From positions 1 to 13,501 of the forward strand of contig SFEP01000060.1 of NCBI GenBank assembly GCA_004557185.1: a stretch of DNA of 13,501 nt, given 5' to 3'. A model generated the notes under the pieces. That model was not told where the DNA came from. It did not search any database and saw only the letters and a list, made by a program, of their open reading frames with translations. The translations under genes were made by a program, and so were the position numbers. Position 1 is the stretch's first letter. Every line of letters begins with the position of its first letter. Below are positions 7,774-13,501 of the stretch, one piece after another. The DNA comes from Bacteroidales bacterium (lineage in GTDB: Bacteria; Bacteroidota; Bacteroidia; Bacteroidales; Bacteroidaceae).

Positions 7774-9129
7774 ATGCCGAGATCCATTCCCTCCCTTTTC
7801 TTCACAGCCTTGCTTCTTGCCGCCACCCTGTGTGCTTTGCCGGCTGAGGCACAGCCATTGCCGCAGGGTGCAGCATCCATGGGCTTGCCGTCGCGTTCCG
7901 AATTGGCGGCGGGGCTCGACATGTCCGCCGTGTCGTCGTCCATGACCGTCCAAGTCAATGCCATGGATGCTGAAAAACGGCAGATGCTCAACCGCACAGC
8001 GGCGCAGTACCGCAACCGTGCCCGCGGCTCCTGGACTCAGTTAGGGCAATCGATGCTGGCAGGCGGCCTGGCCTCCGTGGTCAATGTGGTGACCGACGAA
8101 ATCATCGAACTCATCAAAATACGCTCCAAGCAAAAGCGCGAATGGGAGCAGATGCGTAGCAAAGAGTGCCTCTTTGTCGACAGCCTGCAGTCGGTGTTCG
8201 GTCAGACCGATTTCTATGCCCGCACCTCCACCTATGGGCCGCTCGACCCTGAGCACATGAATTTCGACGGCATCACCTTCAGCGCCTTCCGGCAGGGACG
8301 CGAGGTGTTGCACATGGTGTGTCACATCGACACGGCACGCCTCGACCACATGTTTCGCCACAGCAAGTTCTACCTCGTGCTCGACAGCCTCATGTTCCGT
8401 CCCTACGACTCCTACTTGCCCAACCTGCAGGGCAACAGGATTTCCCGTCCTGAGGAGAAAAAGCACAGCGCGGAGCAGCAGGCTTATTGGGACGCCATCA
8501 GCCGTTTCAGCTACGCCGAGCAGGGCATCCCCGTGGTACAGTTGCGCCTCGACATCACCTCCTCGTGGATGAACTCCATTACGCAGGTGTTTCACGACGT
8601 GCACCTCGGCTCCTTTGGCTGCAGCGTGGCCGTCAGCGAAACCATGTTGCGCGACTCGGTGTTCACCTACAGCCGTGCCGAAGCCCTCGCACATGGCCGT
8701 GAACTCATACAGATGTCGGGCGACTGCTTTGTGGTGCCCCGCTCCTATATGCCCGTGGCAGCCTCTTCGCCTTCGTGGGGTACGGGTGAGTATAAAATGA
8801 AGGTCGTGCTGGCCGAGCGTGCCAACTACAACCGTGAGGGAGAGCGAGCCCGCCATTGGCATCGCGACTACAAGGCCATGAAGAAACTGCAGAACCAAGG
8901 TCGTGCCCACAACGATTACCTGAACTCCATCGTCACCACCTTCCGCGACAACAGCACCAGCATACTCAAGGCCACCTACAAGCCCGCCATCACCTACGGC
9001 GTGCAGCAGTTGGGCATCAGCAGCAGTCCCACGGGGGCAGGAGCTATGCCCTCAGGCCTCAGTGGCGCAGCAGGCGGTATGCCGCAGGGCGCTGGCAGTA
9101 TGCCGAAGCAAGGAGGCGCCCCCAAGTAG
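7774..9129 (+). CDS. Exported protein of unknown family with Gly/Met/Pro tail
   Basis: I do not recognise this 451-residue protein. It begins with a signal peptide (residues 1-26, ending AEA before Gln27), so it is exported. Residues 60-90 are helical and charged. Residues 91-114 (GQSMLAGGLASVVNVV onward) are moderately hydrophobic and might associate with membrane, followed by a basic stretch KIRSKQKREW. The middle (130-400) has no motif I can name; it contains C132, C183, C283 and C318. From about 415 the chain becomes low-complexity with Gly, Ala, Ser, Pro and Met, including GGMPQGAGSMPKQGGAPK. A similar LPQGAASMG stretch lies just after the signal peptide. Start 7774 was preferred to in-frame 7726 because it opens the signal peptide. 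It is the last gene of the block, 60 nt after the CHAT gene and followed by a terminator, and may be the partner or substrate of one of the proteases. Confidence 0.8.
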   Translation: MPRSIPSLFFTALLLAATLCALPAEAQPLPQGAASMGLPSRSELAAGLDMSAVSSSMTVQVNAMDAEKRQMLNRTAAQYRNRARGSWTQLGQSMLAGGLASVVNVVTDEIIELIKIRSKQKREWEQMRSKECLFVDSLQSVFGQTDFYARTSTYGPLDPEHMNFDGITFSAFRQGREVLHMVCHIDTARLDHMFRHSKFYLVLDSLMFRPYDSYLPNLQGNRISRPEEKKHSAEQQAYWDAISRFSYAEQGIPVVQLRLDITSSWMNSITQVFHDVHLGSFGCSVAVSETMLRDSVFTYSRAEALAHGRELIQMSGDCFVVPRSYMPVAASSPSWGTGEYKMKVVLAERANYNREGERARHWHRDYKAMKKLQNQGRAHNDYLNSIVTTFRDNSTSILKATYKPAITYGVQQLGISSSPTGAGAMPSGLSGAAGGMPQGAGSMPKQGGAPK

Positions 9130-9163
9130 CACCACCTGTATCCTATACATATATAATATATAA

Positions 9164-9203
9164 AGGGGAGTGCGCGCCGCAGTGGCAGGCACTCCCCTCA
9201 TTT
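9164..9203 (+). terminator. Rho-independent-like terminator after the six-gene block
   Basis: AGGGGAGTGC (9164-9173) and GCACTCCCCT (9189-9198) form a perfect 10-bp stem with a 15-nt loop, followed by CATTTTCC. It closes the six-gene block. Its T-run is short, so it may be leaky, and it ends only about 12 nt before the next start codon. Confidence 0.7.
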
Positions 9204-9214
9204 TCCATTCTCAC

Positions 9215-10030
9215 ATGATGCACAAGTTATCCTCTCCTTCCGTTACCGCAGCCACCGCCCAGCAGGTGGTCGAGGCGTTGCGCGCCATGGCCGATGCCTC
9301 GCAGCGGCAGGTACTGATGCGCTTCTTCCAGACGGGGCCGGGGCAGTATGCCGAGGGCGACCGCTTTCTCGGTGTCCGTGTGCCGCAGGTGCGCCAGGTG
9401 GTGCGTGCGGTGGGCACAGCCATGCCCCTGGCCGAGGTCGAGCAATTGCTGCGTTCGCCCTGGCACGAGGTGCGGCTCTGCGGCCTCCTCACACTGGTGC
9501 GCTACATGCAGCAGGCTGTCGTGCGTTCCTCGCGCAGGGGCTCGGCGGCTGCTCTGCAGGCCGCTGCTGTACGGCGCGAGGAAGTGGTGCAGTGCTACCT
9601 CCGACACCTCGATGCCGCTAACAACTGGGACCTCGTCGACCTCAGTTGCCCCAAAATCCTCGGCACCTACCTGCTCCATCCCACCCCCGACGGCGCACTG
9701 CCCAGCCGCGACGTCCTCTACCGCCTCGCCGCGAGCGGCAACCTGTGGCGGCAACGCGTGGCCATGGTCACGTGCTGGATGCTCCTGCGCACCGACGACT
9801 TCACCGACACACTGAGCCTCGCCGAGCAGTTCCTCAGCCACCCCCATCCGCTCATGCACAAGGCCGTGGGCTGGATGCTGCGCGAGGTAGGCAAGCGCCA
9901 GATTGACGTGCTGCGCCACTTCCTCACCCTGCACGCCGCTCACATGCCCCGCACCGCCCTGCGCTACGCCATTGAGCGCATGGCCAACCACGAGCGCCGC
10001 CGCTGGATGGCCGTGCCCCGCGAGTGCTGA
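9215..10030 (+). CDS. AlkD-type DNA alkylation repair glycosylase
   Basis: This 271-residue protein has the all-helical HEAT-like pattern of the AlkD family, which excises alkylated bases such as 3-methyladenine and 7-methylguanine from cytosolic DNA. Diagnostic segments are FLGVRVPQVRQV (51-62), NNWDLVDLS (136-144), LWRQRVAMV (177-185), HKAVGWMLREVGKR (215-228) and MPRTALRYAIERM (244-256). By spacing, W138, D142, R181 and W220 probably correspond to the DNA-contacting Trp, Asp, Arg and Trp of Bacillus cereus AlkD; I have not aligned them. Length is slightly above the usual 220-250, partly from an Ala-rich insert at about 101-118. ATG 9215 (with a second ATG at 9218) is preferred over in-frame 9170, whose extra codons lie inside the upstream terminator. 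The gene converges on the Lrp-type regulator with 11 nt between stop codons. Nothing links it to the six-gene block except position. Confidence 0.92.
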   Translation: MMHKLSSPSVTAATAQQVVEALRAMADASQRQVLMRFFQTGPGQYAEGDRFLGVRVPQVRQVVRAVGTAMPLAEVEQLLRSPWHEVRLCGLLTLVRYMQQAVVRSSRRGSAAALQAAAVRREEVVQCYLRHLDAANNWDLVDLSCPKILGTYLLHPTPDGALPSRDVLYRLAASGNLWRQRVAMVTCWMLLRTDDFTDTLSLAEQFLSHPHPLMHKAVGWMLREVGKRQIDVLRHFLTLHAAHMPRTALRYAIERMANHERRRWMAVPREC

Positions 10031-10044
10031 CGGCAGCGCCGTCA
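10028..10044. terminator. Hairpin spanning both convergent stop codons
   Basis: TGACGGC (10028-10034), loop AGC, GCCGTCA (10038-10044) is a perfect 7-bp stem. Its first three bases are the stop codon of the alkylation repair gene, and its last three, read on the minus strand, are the stop codon of the regulator. No T-run follows on either strand, so it may stabilise 3' ends or give weak bidirectional termination. Confidence 0.5.
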
Positions 10045-10509
10045 CTTCACGTCGTCGGGCAGGCAGATGCCGTACTCGTGCTTAATTTCGTCCATCACAA
10101 AGGTGCTCTCAAGCGACCCCAGGTGCTCAATCGTGCCCAGCACGTTCAGTACAAACTCCTGGTAATACTTCATGTTTGGCGCGTGTATCTTCAGCAGGTA
10201 GTCGTAGCGGCCCGAAATGTTGTAGCACTCCGTCACCTCAGGTATGGCGGCAATCGTCTGCGCAAAGTTGTGGGCAATGTCGCGCCCCAGGCGGTTCAGC
10301 TTCACCTGGCAGAACACCACAAAACCACGGTTCAGTTTCTCGGCGTTCAGCACCGTGGTGTACGCGCTGATGATGCCCTCGCGCTCCATCTTGCGCACCC
10401 TCTCAAACACGGGCGTCGTGCTCAGGTGCACCTTGGCGGCCAGTTCCTTCGTCGTCAGCCGCGCGTTCTGTTGCAGGGCGCGCAGAATTAGCAAGTCTGT
10501 CTTGTCCAT
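10042..10509 (-). CDS. Lrp/AsnC family transcriptional regulator
   Basis: This 155-residue protein has the standard Lrp/AsnC layout: an N-terminal winged helix-turn-helix (about 1-55, MDKTDLLILRALQQNAR with recognition helix STTPVFERVRKME), then the RAM ligand-binding and oligomerisation domain (about 65-145, including PEVTECYNISGRYDYLLKI). Such proteins bind DNA as dimers to hexadecamers and usually sense amino acids. The start at 10509 matches the usual M-[DE]-K start of Bacteroidales homologues. In-frame ATGs at 10533 and 10551 are possible, and the one at 10533 has GGAGAAG a few bases upstream. The gene is divergent from metY across 378 bp, so it is a reasonable candidate to control metY and its own expression. 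The ligand cannot be read from the sequence. Confidence 0.94.
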   Translation of the reverse strand: MDKTDLLILRALQQNARLTTKELAAKVHLSTTPVFERVRKMEREGIISAYTTVLNAEKLNRGFVVFCQVKLNRLGRDIAHNFAQTIAAIPEVTECYNISGRYDYLLKIHAPNMKYYQEFVLNVLGTIEHLGSLESTFVMDEIKHEYGICLPDDVK

Positions 10510-10614
10510 ACGTCTTTCAACTTTAGATTTCATCCTAATACTTCTCCCCATGCCCTCGCTTAGTTCCTTTCGGCTTTAGCGCTGCTCAGGGGCTTATCGA
10601 AAAGGTTTTTTTGT

Positions 10615-10663
10615 GGGGAAAAAGGCATCCGCAGCCCTTTTCCCCTTTTCTTTTTTCTTTTTT
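10615..10663 (+). terminator. Terminator-like hairpin with T-rich tail
   Basis: GGGGAAAAAGG (10615-10625) pairs with CCCTTTTCCCC (10635-10645) at 10 of 11 positions around a 9-nt loop. It is followed by TTTTC-TTTTTTC-TTTTTT (10646-10663). On the plus strand this is a convincing intrinsic terminator. It lies upstream of the metY promoter, so it would block antisense or read-through transcription from the left rather than end a gene. Confidence 0.55.
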
Positions 10664-10799
10664 GGGGAAAATGAATTCGCCTGCCCCGTCTACGTACAGA
10701 ATATTTTTCTGCCCGAGGACATGGAAAAAGGGGTGAATGCCGATGTTTTTCTGTTGGATATTGCAAAAATAGGATTTATTTCTAACTTTTCCCTTTTTC

Positions 10800-10830
10800 T
10801 TGGAAGTAAAATACACTGTGCCTAACTTTG
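10800..10830 (+). promoter_or_regulatory. metY promoter, Bacteroidetes type
   Basis: TTG at 10800-10802 and TAACTTTG at 10823-10830 are separated by 20 bp, fitting the Bacteroidetes consensus TTG-N19-21-TAnnTTTG. Transcription should begin around 10836-10840. The leader is then about 50 nt, A/C-rich and almost free of G, leaving no room for a SAM-type riboswitch. Confidence 0.75.
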
Positions 10831-10887
10831 CACTCACAAAACCACTACAAATCATCTGACCAACACACACTAAAACTCCCTCATATT

Positions 10888-12177
10888 ATGGCACAGCAAA
10901 CACTTCACTTCGAAACACTCCAACTGCACGTGGGACAAGAGCAGCCCGACCCCGCTACCGACGCACGTGCCGTACCTATCTACCAGACCACCTCTTATGT
11001 GTTCCGCAACTCGCAGCACGCGGCCGATCGCTTCGGCCTGCGCGATGCCGGCAACATCTACGGTCGTCTCACCAACTCCACGCAGGGCGTCTTCGAGCAG
11101 CGTGTGGCAGTGCTTGAGGGAGGCGTAGCCGGTTTGGCCGTCGCCAGCGGAGCAGCTGCCGTCACCTACGCCTTGCAGAACATTCTCACCGCGGGCGACC
11201 ACGTGGTGGCTGCCGACAACCTCTACGGCGGTTCCTACAACCTCATCACGCACACCCTCTCGCAGCAGGGCATCAGTCACACCATTATCAATGTCAACGA
11301 CCTCGAAGCCCTCGACGCAGCCATACAGCCTCACACCAAGGCAGTGTACGCCGAAACCTTCGGCAACCCCAACAGCGACGTGCTCAACATTGAGGGTGTG
11401 GCTGCCGTAGCCCACAAGCACGGCGTTCCCCTCATTGTCGACAACACCTTCGGCCCCCCCTTCCTCATCCGCCCCATCGAGCACGGCGCCGACGTGGTAG
11501 TGCACTCCGCTACCAAGTTCATTGGCGGACACGGCTCAAGCCTCGGCGGAGTCATTGTCGACGGCGGCACCTTCCCTTGGACGCAATACCCCGACAAGTT
11601 CCCCACGCTGGCCCGTCCCGATGCCTCCTACCACGGCGCCGTCTTTGCCGACGTAGCTGGTCCAGCCGCCTTTGTCACCCGCATCCGCGCCGTCATTCTG
11701 CGCGACACGGGCGCCACCATCTCACCCTTCAACGCCTTCATCCTGCTACAGGGACTCGAAACGCTCTCGCTCCGTGTCGAGCGCCACGTGCAGAACGCAC
11801 TGCGTGTGGTCGACTTCCTCAAGCAGCACCCCAAGGTCCTCAAGGTCAACCATCCCAGCCTGCCCTCGCACCCCGACCACGCCCTCTACGAGCGCTACTA
11901 CCCACAGGGAGCAGCCTCCATCTTCACCTTCGAGATTGACGGCGGACAGGAGGCCGCATGGCGCTTCATCGACAACCTCCACATTTTCTCCCTCCTCGCC
12001 AACGTGGCCGACGTCAAGAGTCTCGTCATCCATCCCTACACAACCACGCACTCGCAAATGTCGCCCGACGAACTCGCCGCCCAGCACATCACGCCGGGTA
12101 CCGTACGACTCAGCATCGGCACCGAGCACATCGACGACCTGCTGGCCGACCTGCAGCAGGCATTCGACAAGGTTTGA
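10888..12177 (+). CDS. metY: O-acetylhomoserine sulfhydrylase (homocysteine synthase) MetY
   Basis: This 429-residue cytosolic PLP enzyme makes homocysteine from O-acetylhomoserine and sulfide, the direct sulfhydrylation step of methionine synthesis. Family features include FETLQLHVGQEQPDPATDAR at the start, AVPIYQTTSY (28-37), GNIYGRLTNST (55-65), LEGGVAGLAVASG (76-88), VDNTFGPPF (184-192), and the PLP-binding lysine K210 in HSATKFIGGHG. Length (about 430) and the PDPATDARAVPIYQTTSY opening favour MetY over the shorter MetB/MetC enzymes. ATG 10888 is preferred to in-frame 10828: it starts at the usual homologous position, and codon 10828 overlaps the -7 promoter box. It is divergent from the Lrp-type gene and followed by a strong hairpin terminator. 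Substrate preference within the family (acetyl versus succinyl) is inferred. Confidence 0.96.
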   Translation: MAQQTLHFETLQLHVGQEQPDPATDARAVPIYQTTSYVFRNSQHAADRFGLRDAGNIYGRLTNSTQGVFEQRVAVLEGGVAGLAVASGAAAVTYALQNILTAGDHVVAADNLYGGSYNLITHTLSQQGISHTIINVNDLEALDAAIQPHTKAVYAETFGNPNSDVLNIEGVAAVAHKHGVPLIVDNTFGPPFLIRPIEHGADVVVHSATKFIGGHGSSLGGVIVDGGTFPWTQYPDKFPTLARPDASYHGAVFADVAGPAAFVTRIRAVILRDTGATISPFNAFILLQGLETLSLRVERHVQNALRVVDFLKQHPKVLKVNHPSLPSHPDHALYERYYPQGAASIFTFEIDGGQEAAWRFIDNLHIFSLLANVADVKSLVIHPYTTTHSQMSPDELAAQHITPGTVRLSIGTEHIDDLLADLQQAFDKV

Positions 12178-12222
12178 TAAAAGAAAAATAAACACGTATA
12201 GCCAATAGGATAACATGAAAGC

Positions 12223-12260
12223 GGGGCGGCTCATGAAAGCGGAGCCGCCCCAAAATTTTA
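12223..12260 (+). terminator. Strong hairpin terminator between metY and mnmA
   Basis: GGGGCGGCTC (12223-12232) and GAGCCGCCCC (12242-12251) form a perfect 10-bp GC-rich stem with a 9-nt loop, followed by AAAATTTTA. It should end metY transcription. It finishes 11 nt before the mnmA start, so it may also influence mnmA expression. Confidence 0.75.
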
Positions 12261-12271
12261 TCTGAAAGCCT

Positions 12272-13336
12272 ATGAACTACGCTCTTCTCATGTCGGGCGG
12301 CGTCGATAGCGCTCTCGCCTGCCACTTCATGGTCGAGGCAGGTCTCCGCCCCGACCTTTTCTACATCAAGATTGGCATGCAGGGCGAGGACACCACATGC
12401 ACAGCCGAGGAAGACCTCGAACTCTGCCAACTCACAGCGCGCCGCTACGCACTGCAGCTCCACACCGTCGACCTGCAGCAGGCTTACCACGACAGCGTCA
12501 CGGCCTATCTGGTCGACCGCGTGCGCCGCGGACTCACGCCCAACCCCGACATCATGTGCAACCGCCTCATCAAGTTCGGAGCCTTTCACCAAGCAGCAGG
12601 CCATGCCTACGACCGCATAGCCACAGGCCACTATGCCCAGGTGCTGCGCGAGCCCGACGGCCAGCTGTGGCTCGCCCCCTCGCCCGACCCCGTGAAGGAC
12701 CAGAGCGATTTTCTCTCACAAACCTACGACTGGCAGGTGCGCAAAATGCTCTTTCCCATTGGCCACCTGCACAAAGCCGAGGTGCGCCGACAGGCCGACC
12801 TCCTGCAACTGCCCGCAGCCCACCGCCGCGACAGCCAGGGACTCTGCTTCCTCGGGCGCATCCATTACACCGACTACCTGCGCACACTCCTGGGCGAGCA
12901 GCGCGGCAACATCATCCATGCCGACACCGGCGAGTGGCTGGGCTACCACCGCGGCCATTGGTTTCACACCATCGGGCAGCGCAAAGGGTTGCGGCTCGGC
13001 GGCGGACCGTGGTTCGTAACGCACAAGGACGTAGCCACCAACACCCTCTACGTGTCGCGTACGGCCGATGCCCACGGCGTCTACCGCTGGCAGTTCCGAC
13101 TCACCGCCTTCCACTTCGTCACCACCGACCCTTGGCACGGCGCCGCCGAGTGCCCCGTGCTGTGCAAGATACGCCACACCGAACCGCCGTGTCCATGCCA
13201 CATGCAGCGCCTGCCAGGCGGCGACCTGCTCATCACCAGCACCACGCCCCTGCAAGGCGTCGCCCCGGGGCAGTTCGGCGTGCTCTACACCGCCGACCAC
13301 CGCATCTGTGCCGGCAGTGGTGAAATCAGAGTGTAA
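12272..13336 (+). CDS. mnmA: tRNA-specific 2-thiouridylase MnmA
   Basis: This 354-residue cytosolic enzyme adds the 2-thio group to U34 of tRNAs for Lys, Glu and Gln, using ATP and a persulfide relay. The PP-loop SGGVDS is at 8-13. Catalytic Cys96 lies in PNPDIMCN (90-97) and the second cysteine, Cys192, in DSQGLCFLG. TGHYAQ (118-123) and HTIGQRKGL in the central domain are further MnmA marks. The early segment FYIKIGMQGED replaces the longer loop seen in Escherichia coli MnmA, as in the shorter Bacteroidales version. ATG 12272 begins with the conserved first strand (NYALLMSGG). A hairpin ends just upstream and no clear promoter box is visible, so read-through or a promoter within 12178-12222 is needed. 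Identity is firm; whether the genome has a second copy is unknown here. Confidence 0.95.
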   Translation: MNYALLMSGGVDSALACHFMVEAGLRPDLFYIKIGMQGEDTTCTAEEDLELCQLTARRYALQLHTVDLQQAYHDSVTAYLVDRVRRGLTPNPDIMCNRLIKFGAFHQAAGHAYDRIATGHYAQVLREPDGQLWLAPSPDPVKDQSDFLSQTYDWQVRKMLFPIGHLHKAEVRRQADLLQLPAAHRRDSQGLCFLGRIHYTDYLRTLLGEQRGNIIHADTGEWLGYHRGHWFHTIGQRKGLRLGGGPWFVTHKDVATNTLYVSRTADAHGVYRWQFRLTAFHFVTTDPWHGAAECPVLCKIRHTEPPCPCHMQRLPGGDLLITSTTPLQGVAPGQFGVLYTADHRICAGSGEIRV

Positions 13337-13365
13337 GCCGCGCGCAGCGCCCCGCCCCACCATCC

Positions 13366-13394
13366 GCCCGGCGCCCCTCCCCCTTCTGCCGGGC
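13366..13394 (+). terminator. Possible hairpin after mnmA
   Basis: GCCCGGC (13366-13372) and GCCGGGC (13388-13394) make a 7-bp stem around a C-rich 15-nt loop, 29 nt after the mnmA stop. No T-run follows directly, so intrinsic termination is uncertain. The 68-bp repeat beginning 22 nt later could help stop transcription. Confidence 0.35.
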
Positions 13395-13415
13395 ATAGGG
13401 ATAGCCCCAAAGGGA

Positions 13416-13483
13416 TGCTACGTAAAAAATATCACGTCGTACGTAAAAAAACTCACGTCGTACGTAAAATTTTTTACGTAGCA
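13416..13483. repeat. 68-bp structured intergenic repeat, right copy
   Basis: This is the same length and orientation as the copy at 133-200. Terminal inverted repeats are 15 bp and perfect (TGCTACGTAAAAAAT at 13416-13430, its complement at 13469-13483). The two 21-bp units (13419-13439 and 13440-13460) differ at three positions (TAT versus ACT before CACGTCG, plus A/T shifts). The final palindrome TACGTAAAA-TT-TTTTACGTA (13461-13480) has a 2-nt centre, unlike the perfect 20-bp palindrome of the left copy. The changes near the centre keep the ends paired, which suggests selection for structure. Confidence 0.85.
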
Positions 13484-13501
13484 TCTCCTTTTTTCTGTCC
13501 C

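Larger units (their letters stand above)
10510..10887. other. Divergent regulator-metY intergenic region
   Basis: This 378-bp region holds no gene. It contains a hairpin with a long T-run on the plus strand (10615-10663), a competing GGGGAAAA arm at 10664-10671, a small CAGAA/TTCTG hairpin at 10697-10711, and the metY promoter at 10800-10830. On the minus strand TATTTTTG (10771-10764) fits a -7 box for the regulator gene but lacks a matching -33 element. Regulator binding sites are expected here, but I could not single out a clear operator. Confidence 0.6.

Noticed and set aside
10831..10887. SAM riboswitch in the metY leader
   Set aside because: The predicted leader is about 50 nt, nearly G-free and cannot form the needed helices.
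13068..13481. Plus-strand frame reaching into the right 68-bp repeat, reading YVKNITS-type heptads
   Set aside because: Most of it overlaps mnmA out of frame. The heptad is a consequence of the 21-bp unit being divisible by three.
133..13483. Composite transposon bounded by the two 68-bp repeats
   Set aside because: The repeats carry no transposase and the interval includes housekeeping genes such as metY and mnmA.

Overview
The window looks like a GC-rich member of the Bacteroidales, most likely Prevotellaceae. The evidence is a Bacteroidetes-type promoter (TTG, 20 bp, TAnnTTTG) before metY, Bacteroidales-style MetY, MnmA and Lrp sequences, and GC-rich coding DNA broken by short AT-rich intergenic patches. 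Genus is an inference; no rRNA is present.

Left edge (1-514): the first 12 codons of a probable IS3-like transposase on the minus strand and its likely element end near 98, then a 68-bp structured repeat (133-200), then about 300 bp of leader with a promoter-like box. A second 68-bp copy in the same orientation lies at the right edge (13416-13483), so the pair brackets nearly the whole window.

Main accessory block (515-9129): six co-directional genes with no terminator-like hairpin found until 9164-9198. In order: (1) exported protein with a PPC-like beta domain; (2) Rossmann-like plus ryanodine-receptor (RyR) domain protein; (3) degenerate FHA domain, one membrane segment, trypsin-like protease with its triad visible; (4) kinase-like C-lobe lacking an N-lobe and catalytic residues, a signal-anchor, then a PPC-like domain; (5) exported TPR-CHAT protease with an intact His/Cys dyad; (6) exported protein of unknown family with a Gly/Met/Pro-rich tail. 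I read this as a membrane-spanning signalling system: cytosolic ligand- or phospho-protein-type domains coupled to two peptidases outside the inner membrane. This is the candidate undescribed system. Its function is not known from sequence, and defence, envelope stress and development are all possible.

Right block (9215-13336) is housekeeping: an AlkD-type DNA glycosylase, a convergent Lrp/AsnC regulator, divergent metY (homocysteine synthase) and mnmA (tRNA 2-thiouridylase). The Lrp gene is divergent from metY, so local control of sulfur amino acid synthesis is plausible. Several hairpins separate these genes; one covers both convergent stop codons, and two lie directly before the next start codon.
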